Shown piece after piece: positions 8,379 through 18,419 of a stretch of DNA of 64,000 nucleotides. Position numbers and translations under genes: made by a program. Below the pieces are notes generated by a model, which was given only the letters and a program-made list of their open reading frames with translations, did no database searches and was not told the DNA's origin. The stretch is from Brumimicrobium aurantiacum (GTDB lineage: Bacteria > Bacteroidota > Bacteroidia > Flavobacteriales_D > Crocinitomicaceae): positions 120,966 to 184,965 of the forward strand of contig NZ_QURB01000004.1 of assembly GCF_003402975.1 (NCBI RefSeq), read 5' to 3'. Every line of letters starts with the position of its first letter. The stretch's first letter is position 1.

Positions 8379-8918
8379 TTAATTCGCTTTTATTATTTTC
8401 TCTAAAATTCTTTCTCCATTGATATTCATCAAATAAACAGAATACATGCCTTTTGCAAAAGGAGAAAAATCTAATGTGACCCCAAAGGAATCCTTGTACA
8501 TCATTGTTTTTAAAATGATTTTACCAATGGCATCATAGACTTCTATTTTGTAATCACTTTCCAAAGGTGAGTGAAACAGAATTTTAATTTCGTCACTTGT
8601 AGGATTAGGAAAAATCACATAGCCATCACCTCCTTCATCAGAAGGGTCATTGTAAATATTATAAATCAAGAAACAATGCATCGATCCTGAACTAAAAGAC
8701 TGCTCAGAGTAAACGTTGAAGTCATTATTAATATCACCAACAACTTGAGACATTTGGTTTGTCGAAGTCAGTAGGTTTGCTCCTAAAGATGAAATAGAAC
8801 CCTTCATCATATCCTGAGTGTTTCCATTGATTGAAAAGGAAATAAAAAGCACAACAAGAAGTCTATAAACACTAGTTTCCAAATATTTAAAGACTCCGGA
8901 TTTTACTTTCATTGACAT
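8379..8918 (-). CDS. Small T9SS type A sorting-domain protein
   Basis: 179 residues. A hydrophobic N-terminus (about residues 17-33) precedes a short Ser/Asn-rich region. The C-terminal ~80 residues form a type A T9SS sorting domain: YVIFPNPTSDEI, then YKIEVYDAIGKII, then SPFAKGMYSVYLMNINGERILEKIIKA. There is almost no passenger (about 60 residues), resembling other small Bacteroidota proteins that are nearly all sorting domain. The start could be the first Met or the third residue Met. It is the first gene of a two-gene leftward unit with 7334-8377. Function unknown beyond outer-surface delivery. Confidence 0.8.
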   Translation of the reverse strand: MSMKVKSGVFKYLETSVYRLLVVLFISFSINGNTQDMMKGSISSLGANLLTSTNQMSQVVGDINNDFNVYSEQSFSSGSMHCFLIYNIYNDPSDEGGDGYVIFPNPTSDEIKILFHSPLESDYKIEVYDAIGKIILKTMMYKDSFGVTLDFSPFAKGMYSVYLMNINGERILEKIIKAN

Positions 8919-9060
8919 ATAAATAGTAGTTCAAATCTAAGACTAAAGTATAATTAAATAGACAATAAAAAAAACAGAACTGAATTAAACCTACAATTTA
9001 GCAACGCAAATCATTACTTTTACGTTATAATAAATACAAGAAAAACACGTTTAGTAACAG

Positions 9061-12000
9061 ATGCATAGATTTCTATTTTTCACATTCTTTTTTCTACTTT
9101 TTGGATTTAAAATTCAATCTGTACATGCGACACATGCGATGGGTGGAGAAATCACTTGGAAATGCCAAGGAAATGGAGATTATGTATTTGAATTAAAATT
9201 CTTTAGAGATTGTAATGGCTTTGATGTAAATACAAATTTTGAAACGCTGGAAGTTTGGGGACATCCAACAATCACTGAGGTTCAAGTTGACTTTATGAGT
9301 AGAACCGATATTTCACCGAGTTGTACTCCTTCAATGGGAAACCTGCCTTTTGATTGCGGCACAGGAGCTAGTGGAGGAAACGGAATTGGAGCGGTTGAAG
9401 AAATCTTATACCGCAGTAATCCTATTACACTTAATGGTTTTCCTCCTGCAAATGGTTGGCATTTTACTTATCAGAATTTTTCTCGAAGTGGAGCACTCAC
9501 AAACATTACCTCTCCGAACACCTACGGAGTAACATTAACGGCGACGATGTTTCCTATTCCTGGAGCAACAGGAGGATGTATAGATAATTCTCCAACTTTT
9601 CTACAATCACCTTATGTTGTGAGTTGTACTGGAGAAGAATATAATTTCAACCCAAATGGAGTTGATGAAGATTTAGATTCTCTTGATTTTCGTTGGGGAT
9701 CACCTTTAGATCATTTTCCTACTGGAACATACAATCCACCAACAAATCCAGCACCTGTTCCTTTCGAACCGGGATTTTCATTTAACAATCCTACTCCCGA
9801 TAACACATTCGATCCGAACAATCAAGCGGCACAACTCAACCCGCAAAACGGTGCTATTAGCTTCACTTCATTTACGCAAGGAAATTTTGCAACCAAAGTA
9901 ATGGTTGATGCTTATAGAAATGGCGTAAAAATCGCCACCGTCGAAAGAGAAATTCAATTGATTGTTAGTTCATGTATTGGGAACAACTCCCCTCCTACTG
10001 TCACACCTCCATTTGCAGGTGGAACATCATTCGATACAACAATTTATGCAGGAGATTTAATCAATTTTGATATTGAAGCAATAGATATCGAAAACCTTCA
10101 AGATGGTTCACCTCAATCAGTAACTATTTCATCATCAGGATTAATGTATGGCGCAGGGTTTACAAATGCAAATGCTGGATGTATCACTACTCCATGTGCC
10201 ACTTTGAACAATGCACCGTCGGTAACAGGAGTTCAAGGAGCCACCTTAGGATTTAACTGGCAAACAACATGTGATCATTTGATTGGTGCTTCTGGGCAAC
10301 CTCAAAACTTAATTCCCTATGTCTTTGTATTTAAAGTTAAAGATGATTACTGCTCAACACCTAAAGCGAGATATGTTACTGTAACTGTTAATGTACAAAA
10401 CAGAAGTGTAATTGAAGCTCCTGAAATTACATGTATTACCACTGCTCCAAACGGCGATATTACCATTAACTGGAATACTGTGAATGATCCAAATGGTGAT
10501 TTTGATAGCTATGATCTTTTTGGTTTAAGTGGTGGTTTTTACAATACATATCCTAACATCAACACAACAAGTGAAACTATATCAAATCCTGGAGCGGGCA
10601 ACGTCGATGGATACTTTGTAACGGTAAATTCGGGATGTGGAGGAAATACTTTACGATCTTCTGATACTTTGAAAAACATTTTCCTCAACTTAAATAACCC
10701 GGGAAATGGTGAAGCCGTGTTACAGTGGAACCTTCCATCCCCAACTCAATTAAGTCATTTCAATGATTATTTCCACATCTACCAAGAATATCCAATGGGT
10801 ACTTGGTCACTCATAGACTCTGTTCCATACAACACAAGCGTTTATTTTGATACCATATCAGTTTGTGAAGAATTTTTGAATTATCAGATTGTTTTACCAA
10901 CAGACTTCTGTGATTTCACAAGTAATATAGTTGGAGACACTTTTGAAGATAAAATAGTTCCAGATATTCCTGTGATTACAAATGTTAACATTGACTCCCT
11001 AAGCAATGACATTACCATAAATTGGGATACAAATAAACAAGAAGACACCTACGGTTATGTCGTTTATCAAAGGGATTTAAATGGAAACTTAGTAGAAATA
11101 GACACTGTTTTTGGACGAACAAATACAAGCTATACGCATACAGAAAACCTAGAAAATGGACCGTTCCAATATTCTATTGCGGCTTTCGACTCATGTTATA
11201 CTTCAAACGTTCCTCCAACCTATCAAACATCTGCAAAAGCTGATCCACATACCACAAATCACATCAGAACTTCAATTGATGCTTGTAATCGATTATTAAA
11301 CATCAATTGGACAGGCTACAATGGATTCAACGCAATTTCAACGCATAAAATACACATCAAAACCAATGGTGGAGCTTGGCAAGAATTAGGACAAACACAA
11401 GCCAATGCCTTCAACACACCGATGAACATAGGTGATGAATTGATTGTAGTTGTAGAAACAGTTTCAGACCAAGGAGTTATTTCTTTTTCAAATAAAGACA
11501 CAGTCACATTGGAATCTGGACAAGGCCCAGGAATTTCATATTTACGAGCGGCTAGTGTAGATGGGGAAAACATCGAAATCAAACATAAAGTATCTTTAAA
11601 TGATGGTGCGCAAAGTATCGTTTTAGAGCGTTACAATGAATCAACACAACAATTTGAGTTTATAGAAGAACAAACACTTAGTATTTACACTGAAATTGTT
11701 TTCATAGATGAAGATCCATTATTAGAAACTGATAGACGATCATATACATACCGCACTAAAACTATTGACACTTGTAATCAAGTTACCTCGATTTCAAACA
11801 TTGGAAAAACTATTTTCTTAAATGTAATTACAGACGAATTACAAGAAAAGAACACCTTACAGTGGACACCATATGAGGAATTTATTGGTGGATTATCGCG
11901 CTATAAAATTTACAGATCAGTTGATGGTATTTTCGACCCATCGCCTATCGTTACATTACCCTATAATGTGAGAACATACACTGACAATGTTTCGTCTCTT

Positions 12001-12405
12001 GGTGAAGAAAGCGAAGGTAAAATTTGTTATTATGTGGAAGCTGAGGAAGCCAGTAATCAATACGGAATAAAAGATGTTAGCCAAAGTAATTTTGTATGTG
12101 CAGTTATATCTCCGGTAATTTATATCCCTAACGCATTTACTTTGGGTGGAAAAAATCCAATCCTCAAACCTGAAACAAGGCAAAGACAAATTGACGACTA
12201 TCAATTTGAAATTTACGACAGGTATGGAAGAGTCATTTTTACAACATCAGATCCAAATGAAGGATGGGATGGTAGGCTAAAAGACCAATCTCGCTTTGCC
12301 AATGAAGGGGTTTATATCTATAGACTATCCTTAAGGGACGGTAACGGAATTGAAGTTGTAAGACATGGACATGTAACACTTTTAGACTACAGAAATGTTG
12401 ATTAA
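9061..12405 (+). CDS. Large T9SS type B (gliding-motility-type C-terminus) surface protein
   Basis: 1114 residues with a signal peptide ending near residue 24 (SVHATHAMGG). The conserved start THAMGGEITWKCQGNGDYVFELKFFRDC opens a ~390-residue module seen in many Bacteroidota surface proteins, with many Cys residues. Several fibronectin type III-like beta domains follow, each starting with a PDIPVITNV / ITINWD type strand (about residues 450-1010). The C-terminus is a type B sorting domain: VIYIPNAFTLGG, YQFEIYDRYGRVIF, EGWDGR, GVYIYRLSLRDGNG and a final GHVTLL strand. It would be secreted or attached by T9SS, with SprE encoded at 23908. Probable adhesin or matrix protein (inference). Monocistronic. 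Confidence 0.9.
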   Translation: MHRFLFFTFFFLLFGFKIQSVHATHAMGGEITWKCQGNGDYVFELKFFRDCNGFDVNTNFETLEVWGHPTITEVQVDFMSRTDISPSCTPSMGNLPFDCGTGASGGNGIGAVEEILYRSNPITLNGFPPANGWHFTYQNFSRSGALTNITSPNTYGVTLTATMFPIPGATGGCIDNSPTFLQSPYVVSCTGEEYNFNPNGVDEDLDSLDFRWGSPLDHFPTGTYNPPTNPAPVPFEPGFSFNNPTPDNTFDPNNQAAQLNPQNGAISFTSFTQGNFATKVMVDAYRNGVKIATVEREIQLIVSSCIGNNSPPTVTPPFAGGTSFDTTIYAGDLINFDIEAIDIENLQDGSPQSVTISSSGLMYGAGFTNANAGCITTPCATLNNAPSVTGVQGATLGFNWQTTCDHLIGASGQPQNLIPYVFVFKVKDDYCSTPKARYVTVTVNVQNRSVIEAPEITCITTAPNGDITINWNTVNDPNGDFDSYDLFGLSGGFYNTYPNINTTSETISNPGAGNVDGYFVTVNSGCGGNTLRSSDTLKNIFLNLNNPGNGEAVLQWNLPSPTQLSHFNDYFHIYQEYPMGTWSLIDSVPYNTSVYFDTISVCEEFLNYQIVLPTDFCDFTSNIVGDTFEDKIVPDIPVITNVNIDSLSNDITINWDTNKQEDTYGYVVYQRDLNGNLVEIDTVFGRTNTSYTHTENLENGPFQYSIAAFDSCYTSNVPPTYQTSAKADPHTTNHIRTSIDACNRLLNINWTGYNGFNAISTHKIHIKTNGGAWQELGQTQANAFNTPMNIGDELIVVVETVSDQGVISFSNKDTVTLESGQGPGISYLRAASVDGENIEIKHKVSLNDGAQSIVLERYNESTQQFEFIEEQTLSIYTEIVFIDEDPLLETDRRSYTYRTKTIDTCNQVTSISNIGKTIFLNVITDELQEKNTLQWTPYEEFIGGLSRYKIYRSVDGIFDPSPIVTLPYNVRTYTDNVSSLGEESEGKICYYVEAEEASNQYGIKDVSQSNFVCAVISPVIYIPNAFTLGGKNPILKPETRQRQIDDYQFEIYDRYGRVIFTTSDPNEGWDGRLKDQSRFANEGVYIYRLSLRDGNGIEVVRHGHVTLLDYRNVD

Positions 12406-12447
12406 AATTGTTTTTAGCATATGTTAGAAAAAATACCATTCATATCT

Positions 12448-12455
12448 TATCTTTG
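12448..12455 (+). promoter_or_regulatory. TAnnTTTG-type -7 box upstream of tatC
   Basis: TATCTTTG at 12448-12455 matches the Bacteroidota -7 consensus. The -33 region is weak (TTAG at 12424-12427, 20 bases upstream instead of TTG). It would give a leader of about 60 bases before the tatC ATG at 12522. Confidence 0.5.
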
Positions 12456-12521
12456 TGAAATTATAACATAATCAGAAAGGCGTTTTAAACAATAAAACAA
12501 ACGCTATATTCAGTTATTGAT

Positions 12522-13319
12522 ATGGAAGAAGTAGATGAACAAATGTCCTTTTTAGCTCACCTTGAAGAGCTACGTTGGAGGATCGTAAAATCAGTAGTTG
12601 CAATTCTTGTGTTCGGGATAGTAATGTGGTTTTTCAAAGAATGGATTATTCAAAACATGTTCATTTCGATGACTAAGCCAAGTTTTATTTCCTTTCAGTT
12701 TATGTGTGAATATTTGGGCATTTGCATGGATGACATTCCCATAAAATTCCAATCCAACAAAGTTGGGTCACAATTTACAACAGCGCTTTTGCTTTCAGTC
12801 GTAGGAGGATTTATCATTGCTTTTCCATTTGTTTTCCATCAAATGTGGGGCTTTGTAAAACCTGGATTAAAGTACAATGAAAAAAAAGAAGTAAGAGGAA
12901 TTACATTTTATGTAACGCTACTCTTCTTAATTGGAGTTGTATTCGGTTACCTAGTTGTTGCTCCTTTATGTATTCAATTTTTCGGTGTCTTTTCTTTATC
13001 CACTGAATTTGAAAATATATGGATGATTGCGAGTTTTATGTCTCTGATTATCTCAAGTGTTATTTTCACTGGACTCTTATTTCTACTTCCAGTAGTCGTT
13101 TACATTTTAACAAAAATCGGACTACTGAGTGCACCAATTTTAAGAAAATACCGAAAACATTCAATTGTAGGAGTTTTAATCCTTTCAGCATTAATTACAC
13201 CACCTGATTTCATTAGTCAAGTTATTGTTTCAATACCGATTATTTTACTTTACGAAATTGGAATTTTAATCAGTGCTCGCGTTGATCGCAAGAGACTAAA
13301 AGCGGAACAAGGAAAATAA
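12522..13319 (+). CDS. tatC: Sec-independent (Tat) translocase subunit TatC
   Basis: 265 residues, six hydrophobic segments. The N-terminus MSFLAHLEELRWRIVKS is the cytosolic signal-recognition region, with the conserved Glu and LR pair. The first periplasmic loop is long and Cys-containing, as in other Bacteroidota TatC. AFPFVFHQMWGFVKPGLKYNEKKE is the conserved cytosolic loop, and the C-terminal TPPDFISQVIVSIPIILLYEIGI matches TM5-TM6. TatC binds RR signal peptides and forms the translocon with TatA, which is not in the window. The pirin at 2552-3670 is a likely substrate. It is followed in the same direction by a DUF5686 protein and lptB. Confidence 0.96.
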   Translation: MEEVDEQMSFLAHLEELRWRIVKSVVAILVFGIVMWFFKEWIIQNMFISMTKPSFISFQFMCEYLGICMDDIPIKFQSNKVGSQFTTALLLSVVGGFIIAFPFVFHQMWGFVKPGLKYNEKKEVRGITFYVTLLFLIGVVFGYLVVAPLCIQFFGVFSLSTEFENIWMIASFMSLIISSVIFTGLLFLLPVVVYILTKIGLLSAPILRKYRKHSIVGVLILSALITPPDFISQVIVSIPIILLYEIGILISARVDRKRLKAEQGK

Positions 13320-13390
13320 AAGAAGGTCTTTTTCAAAAAAAATATTAATTTCTAAGTAGGGTTTATTCAATATAGTTAACTTAGTACTGC

Positions 13391-15841
13391 ATGAAAATCC
13401 TAATACTCATATTCATTTTTTCATCCACTCTACTTATCGCCCAAAAGACAGGCGTTTCAGGTATTGTGACTGAGAAGGAAACTGGTGAACCTGTACCGTT
13501 TGCAAGTGTGTTTTTTCAAGATTCTAAAATTGGAACAGAAACTGATTTTGATGGAAAATTTGACCTAGAATCGTATTACGCTACAGACTCTTTAATTGTG
13601 CGCGCTTCAGGTTTTGAAACTCAAATCATAAATGTGAAATTAGACCATTCACAGGTAATCAATTTCCAATTGGAACCAGTGACACAGGTAACTGATGAAG
13701 TATTCATTACCGCTCCAGATGAAAAACCATCAACAGTTTTACATCGTAGAATTGTAAACAATAAACCGATAAACAACAAAGAAAAACTAGGTGCATACGA
13801 ATATGAAACTTACAATAAAATCCAATTAGATTTAAACAATATAGGGGATCAATTTGAAGATAGAAAAATTGTCCAAAACCTAGATCTTGTCATGGATTAT
13901 CTTGACACGATGGATGGTGGCAAATACCTCCCACTAATATTAACAGAATCACTTTCAGATTTCTATTTCAGAACAAATCCACAAAAGAAAAAGGAAGTAA
14001 TTAAAGCATCAAGAATAACTGGAGTAAATAATCTTGAAGTCAATCAGTTTCTTGGAGAAATGTATCAAGACATCAATGTTTACGATAATTACATCGGTAT
14101 TTTTGACAAATCTTTCATTAGTCCAATCGCAGGATTTGGTCGCGCCTACTATACACTTTATTTGAAAGACAGTGCATTTATCGGAAATCAATGGTGTTAT
14201 AAATTGTCATTTGAACCTAAAAGAAAAGGAGATTTAACTTTTACAGGAGAAATGTGGATTCATGACACAACCTATGCTGTAAAAAGCTGGTCTGCAACTG
14301 TTGCTGAAGATGCAAATATTAACTATGTCAATGGATTTTACTTAGAACAGGAGTTTGAGCAGGTTGAAAAAGAAGTTTGGATGATGACTTCAGATAAACT
14401 AATTGTTGATTTAAAGGCTTTAGAAAGCTCTAAACTATTAGGGTTTTATGGTCGTAAACTTACCACAAGGAAAAATTTTGTGATTAATACTCCATATCCT
14501 CCAGACTTTTATCGTGCAAGTGAGAATGTAGTTGTTGAAGAAGGTGCCAACAATAGATCCGAAGAATATTGGAAAAAACACCGACATGTCCCTTTAAACA
14601 AACAGGAGGAAAATATAGAAACAATGATAGACTCATTGAATGAAGTTCCACTCTTCAAGGCCTTTAAAAACTTCACATTTTTAGTTACCACAGGATTTTA
14701 TCCAATGGGGAATTTTGAATTAGGAAACATTAAAAGTTTGATTAGTTACAATACAGTTGAAGGATTCAGGAATCAACTTCAAATGCGTACCTCAAATGAT
14801 TTTAGTGAAAGAATAGAGTTTTCAGGTAAATTAGCTTATGGTTATTTAGATCAACGATTTAAATATGGCGGTGGTATTCGCTACAACATCACTCCAAAGA
14901 AAAGAGGAATGCTAAACCTATTTTACGACTATGATGTTCAACAATTAGGAATGGCTAGCAATGCTGAAGCTATTGATGGAGCACTAGGTTCTCTTTTCAG
15001 AACCCAACCATTAAACCAATTAATTTTAACAGAGAAATTTGGAGCTAAACTAGAAAAGGATGTAGGAAAAAACTTTATCATTACAGCGGGAGCAGAATGG
15101 AAAAATCTAGAAGCTTTAGGGGAAACAGAATTTCATAGGCCGACTTCTTCTCTAGGTTATCAAGATGTAAATGATATCTCGACCTTTGAAACTTCTTTAA
15201 AAATAAGATACGCAAAAAATGAAGAGTTTATTTCTGGTACTTTTGACAGGATTTCAGTTGGTTCTAAATATCCTGCAATTAGTTTAGAAGGAGTTTTAGG
15301 AATAAAAGGAGTATTGGGTTCTGAATATGAATATCAAAAGCTTGAATTAAAATTAAGCCACAGTCCAAAATTAGGAATTCTAGGTAAGCTCTATTATGAA
15401 ATTTACGGAGGAGCATTTTTTGGACAAGCGGCTTATCCATTTTTAAAAATACATGAGGGTTCGCAAACCTATTGGTTCCAATCTGCAGCACACAATAGAA
15501 TGGAATATTTTGAGTTTATTTCAGACCGTTATGTTGGAGCATCTGCAGAACAACATTTCAATGGATTATTTTTTGATAGAATTCCATTGGTTAGAAAATT
15601 AAAATGGAGGTTTGTCGCATCTGCAAAATCTGTCTGGGGTCAGATATCACAAAACCAGAGTACAGAAATGTTACTTCCAAACAATACGAAGTCTTTTGGT
15701 AACACACCCTATTTAGAAACAGCCTTAGGAATTGAAAATATTTTTAAAGTTTTCAGAGTTGATGCTATTTGGAGAATTACTCATCTAGATCCAGGAGTTT
15801 CACCAATTGGCATAAGAGCTAAATTTAGAATTAGATTCTAA
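13391..15841 (+). CDS. DUF5686 / carboxypeptidase-regulatory-like outer membrane protein
   Basis: 816 residues. Signal peptide (MKILILIFIFSSTLLIAQ), then a carboxypeptidase-D-regulatory-like beta domain (about residues 20-105: GVSGIVTEKETGEPVPFASVFFQDSKIGTETDFDGKF). The long remainder follows the DUF5686 pattern: a soluble segment with WIHDTTYAVKSW at about residues 294-305, then a beta-barrel-like C-terminal half rich in alternating aromatic/polar strands, ending in FRIRF with a terminal Phe typical of outer membrane barrels. The role is unknown; similar proteins are abundant in Bacteroidota outer membranes. It lies between tatC and lptB. Confidence 0.8.
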   Translation: MKILILIFIFSSTLLIAQKTGVSGIVTEKETGEPVPFASVFFQDSKIGTETDFDGKFDLESYYATDSLIVRASGFETQIINVKLDHSQVINFQLEPVTQVTDEVFITAPDEKPSTVLHRRIVNNKPINNKEKLGAYEYETYNKIQLDLNNIGDQFEDRKIVQNLDLVMDYLDTMDGGKYLPLILTESLSDFYFRTNPQKKKEVIKASRITGVNNLEVNQFLGEMYQDINVYDNYIGIFDKSFISPIAGFGRAYYTLYLKDSAFIGNQWCYKLSFEPKRKGDLTFTGEMWIHDTTYAVKSWSATVAEDANINYVNGFYLEQEFEQVEKEVWMMTSDKLIVDLKALESSKLLGFYGRKLTTRKNFVINTPYPPDFYRASENVVVEEGANNRSEEYWKKHRHVPLNKQEENIETMIDSLNEVPLFKAFKNFTFLVTTGFYPMGNFELGNIKSLISYNTVEGFRNQLQMRTSNDFSERIEFSGKLAYGYLDQRFKYGGGIRYNITPKKRGMLNLFYDYDVQQLGMASNAEAIDGALGSLFRTQPLNQLILTEKFGAKLEKDVGKNFIITAGAEWKNLEALGETEFHRPTSSLGYQDVNDISTFETSLKIRYAKNEEFISGTFDRISVGSKYPAISLEGVLGIKGVLGSEYEYQKLELKLSHSPKLGILGKLYYEIYGGAFFGQAAYPFLKIHEGSQTYWFQSAAHNRMEYFEFISDRYVGASAEQHFNGLFFDRIPLVRKLKWRFVASAKSVWGQISQNQSTEMLLPNNTKSFGNTPYLETALGIENIFKVFRVDAIWRITHLDPGVSPIGIRAKFRIRF

Positions 15842-15884
15842 GCAATAATGAGATAAACAACAGTGTGAAAATGATAATTGAAGC

Positions 15885-16616
15885 ATGAAATTATATACAA
15901 AAAATATAACTAAATCATACCGAAGTCGAAAGGTTGTAAAAGGGATTTCAATTGAAGTCAACCAAGGAGAAATTGTTGGTTTATTAGGTCCAAATGGAGC
16001 AGGTAAAACAACTTCTTTCTATATGATTGTGGGCTTAGTAACACCTGATCAGGGAACGGTTCACCTTGATGGAGAAGACATCACGCGTTTACCTATGTAT
16101 AAGAGGTCGCAATATGGTGTAGGATACCTACCGCAAGAAGTCTCTGTTTTCAGAAAATTAAGTGTTGAGGATAATATCATGGCTATTTTAGAAATGACTC
16201 AACTAAATGCTGCGGAACGCGATGCTAAACTCGAAAAATTAATCTCTGAATTTGGATTAAATCATGTACGTAAAAACAAAGGATCTGCTCTTTCAGGAGG
16301 AGAAAAACGTAGAACAGAAATTGCTCGAGCATTAGCCACTGACCCAAAGTTCGTTTTGCTAGACGAACCATTTGCAGGAGTCGATCCAATTGCCGTTGAA
16401 GATATTCAGTCTATTGTTGCTGATCTTAGAAAAAGAAACATAGGGATTTTAATTACAGACCACAATGTACAAGAAACCCTCTCGATTACAGACCGTGCGT
16501 ATTTACTTTTTGAAGGTAATATTCTTAAAGCAGGTACAGCAGAGGAATTAGCTGCTGATGAACAGGTTAGAAAAGTTTATTTAGGTCAAAACTTTGAACT
16601 GAGAAAAAAATCATAA
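15885..16616 (+). CDS. lptB: LPS export ABC transporter ATP-binding protein LptB
   Basis: 243 residues, complete ABC ATPase: Walker [10 protein letters not shown] (residues 35-43), Q-loop in YLPQEVSVF, signature [15 protein letters not shown], Walker [14 protein letters not shown] and the switch His in ITDHNVQE. The [16 protein letters not shown] stretch and the GGEKRR form of the signature are characteristic of LptB. It powers LPS extraction by LptFG toward LptC/A/D; those partners are not in this window. The start ATG at 15885 is 43 bases after the DUF5686 stop, so read-through is possible. The downstream lipoprotein has its own promoter. Confidence 0.96.
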   Translation: MKLYTKNITKSYRSRKVVKGISIEVNQGEIVGLLGPNGAGKTTSFYMIVGLVTPDQGTVHLDGEDITRLPMYKRSQYGVGYLPQEVSVFRKLSVEDNIMAILEMTQLNAAERDAKLEKLISEFGLNHVRKNKGSALSGGEKRRTEIARALATDPKFVLLDEPFAGVDPIAVEDIQSIVADLRKRNIGILITDHNVQETLSITDRAYLLFEGNILKAGTAEELAADEQVRKVYLGQNFELRKKS

Positions 16617-16624
16617 TATATTTG
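16593..16624 (+). promoter_or_regulatory. Bacteroidota promoter (TTTG-N20-TATATTTG) for the small lipoprotein
   Basis: TTTG at 16593-16596 and TATATTTG at 16617-16624 are 20 bases apart, close to the Bacteroidota -33/-7 consensus. Both lie at the very 3' end of lptB. Predicted transcription start is about 16628-16631, ten or so bases before the ATG at 16641. This is the best promoter match I found by eye together with 33725-33754. Confidence 0.7.
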
Positions 16625-16640
16625 TACAAAAAACTAAATC

Positions 16641-17084
16641 ATGAACAAGTCTTTATTATTCACATTATTAGCAGTTGCTCTTTTCTTTACATCTTGTAAC
16701 AAATGTGACCCAACTAACAGCCATGGTGGTGAAATAATAGAAGACGCTATTGTGAAAGTAATAGGATACCAAGCGGGAGAGAATTACATCACTGATCAAT
16801 CAAATTACGATAAACTTATTGAAGTGAGTTTTGATGGTGGATTAAACTATAGTCCAGTAAATTTTTCTAAATACGCTGTTTTTTCTTTGACCACAACAGC
16901 ATCATGTAGTTCTGGATACGACAGAAATATTACACTCAACAAAAGCGATTCAACAATCATTTATAATATTTCAATTACTGAGTGCGAAACCTGCAAAAAC
17001 AACTCAACCATTAACAATTGGGTACTTACAGAAAGTATTCCGTCATATTATGATGAAGTAATTTATGAAGTAGATAGAAATTAA
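16641..17084 (+). CDS. Small lipoprotein of unknown function
   Basis: 147 residues. N-terminal signal with lipobox FTSC, lipidation Cys19. The mature part has a Cys-rich pattern (CNKC near the start, CSSG in the middle, ECETCK near the end), so several disulfides or a metal site are possible. I do not recognise a family. A good TAnnTTTG promoter sits right upstream. The last four bases overlap the convergent stop of the SpoIIE-type phosphatase gene, so the two transcripts must overlap at their 3' ends. Confidence 0.8.
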   Translation: MNKSLLFTLLAVALFFTSCNKCDPTNSHGGEIIEDAIVKVIGYQAGENYITDQSNYDKLIEVSFDGGLNYSPVNFSKYAVFSLTTTASCSSGYDRNITLNKSDSTIIYNISITECETCKNNSTINNWVLTESIPSYYDEVIYEVDRN

Positions 17085-18322
17085 AAGAAGCGACAACTAA
17101 AAATTGCGGTATCATCAACCAGGTCTTCTTTCTCTTTGAATTCATCTAGTTTAGAAAAGATTAAATTGTTTAGGTCCTCCATTTTAAGAGGGTAAAAACT
17201 ATGAATTAATTTAATCAATCGATCTGTTTCAAAGTAATCTCCTGCGCTATTCTGAAGCTCAACAATTCCATCTGTGTAAAGTATCAATGTTGAATTAGGT
17301 TGAATCTCAATTTCATCAGACTCAATAAAAGGAATTTCATCTAGCATTCCTAAGCCTATTGAACCACGATCTAGGAACTGTGCTTTTTTACCGGTTGTCA
17401 AAATCGGATGATTATGGCCTGCATTGACATAGTGAAATTTCCTAGTTTTCGAATTATATTTCCCGATAAAGAAGGTGATAAATTTTTCTCCTTTGGCTGC
17501 ATGAATAACCTTTCGATTTAATTCATGAATTAAATAATCCAAATCGTATTTTTCAAAACTTAATAAGGTACGAATAGTTGCTTGAAAATTGGCCATCAAC
17601 ATTGCTGCTCCCACCCCTTTCCCCGAAACATCAGCAATACAAACAAAGAATTCATCGTCATTGATTCGAATAAAATCATAATAGTCTCCACCGACTTCAT
17701 GACGTGCTGTATAGGTTGCTGCTAAATCAAAACGCTTGTCAGAAGGCAAATCATCTGGAAACAATAATTTTTGCATTTCAGAGGCGACTTCTAACTCTTT
17801 TTTTATGCGTTCTTGCTTCAGGCCTAATTGCGTCATTCTCTTATTCTCAATAGCCACAACTATGATATTGGTCAGCGTTTCAATAAAAGAAAGCTCCTTA
17901 ATTGAACTTGAAAAATTGAGTTCATTGTTACCACGGGCATCTTCTGTTAGCAATAGAAATGCTAGCGCTCTATTTTGATGGTAAACGGGAATGACCACAT
18001 CAAACTGATTCAATCCTTTATTGCTAGAAGATTCAATTAAAGTAATTTTCTTAAAGCGCAATAAATCTTCTTCAATATTCAATTCATTGATATGTCCACG
18101 AATCCCTGTTTTGATCAATTGCGTCCAAGTCTTTTGCTTTTTATACAATACAAATTTTTGTAATCCTAGTTGTTCTTTAAGGATGTATTCATAAACTGAC
18201 AAAAGATAATCCAATGATTGATTCGAATTGATTCCTTTCGTTATCTCCAATAAAGAATTTAACTCAAAGTCTTTAAACTTGAGTTCTTCCTTGATTGCTT
18301 TTATTGTGGCATCTCGTTTCAT
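17081..18322 (-). CDS. GAF-like sensor plus SpoIIE/PP2C-type serine phosphatase
   Basis: 413 residues. The N-terminal half (about 20-165) looks like a GAF-type sensor (FELNSLLEITKGINSN...), followed by a short coiled coil (about 165-195, MTQLGLKQERIKKELEVASEMQKLLFP). The C-terminal PPM/SpoIIE domain starts there, with metal-binding Asp residues in GGDYYDF and CIADVSGKGVGAAMLMA, then NAGHNHPIL, LYTDGIVE and a terminal DDTAIFSCRF. The E-x-Q-K-L-L-F-P linker is typical of RsbU-like response phosphatases. It probably dephosphorylates an anti-sigma-factor antagonist or similar protein; no such partner is adjacent. There is no transmembrane segment, so it is cytosolic. Confidence 0.9.
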   Translation of the reverse strand: MKRDATIKAIKEELKFKDFELNSLLEITKGINSNQSLDYLLSVYEYILKEQLGLQKFVLYKKQKTWTQLIKTGIRGHINELNIEEDLLRFKKITLIESSSNKGLNQFDVVIPVYHQNRALAFLLLTEDARGNNELNFSSSIKELSFIETLTNIIVVAIENKRMTQLGLKQERIKKELEVASEMQKLLFPDDLPSDKRFDLAATYTARHEVGGDYYDFIRINDDEFFVCIADVSGKGVGAAMLMANFQATIRTLLSFEKYDLDYLIHELNRKVIHAAKGEKFITFFIGKYNSKTRKFHYVNAGHNHPILTTGKKAQFLDRGSIGLGMLDEIPFIESDEIEIQPNSTLILYTDGIVELQNSAGDYFETDRLIKLIHSFYPLKMEDLNNLIFSKLDEFKEKEDLVDDTAIFSCRFF

Positions 18323-18419
18323 TTCAATCTATCGCCATTCATTATCCAAAACTAATGGACATCAGTTTTGAATTCTTTATAAAGGTCTTGTACTAGAAAT
18401 AATCATTATTAATATAGGA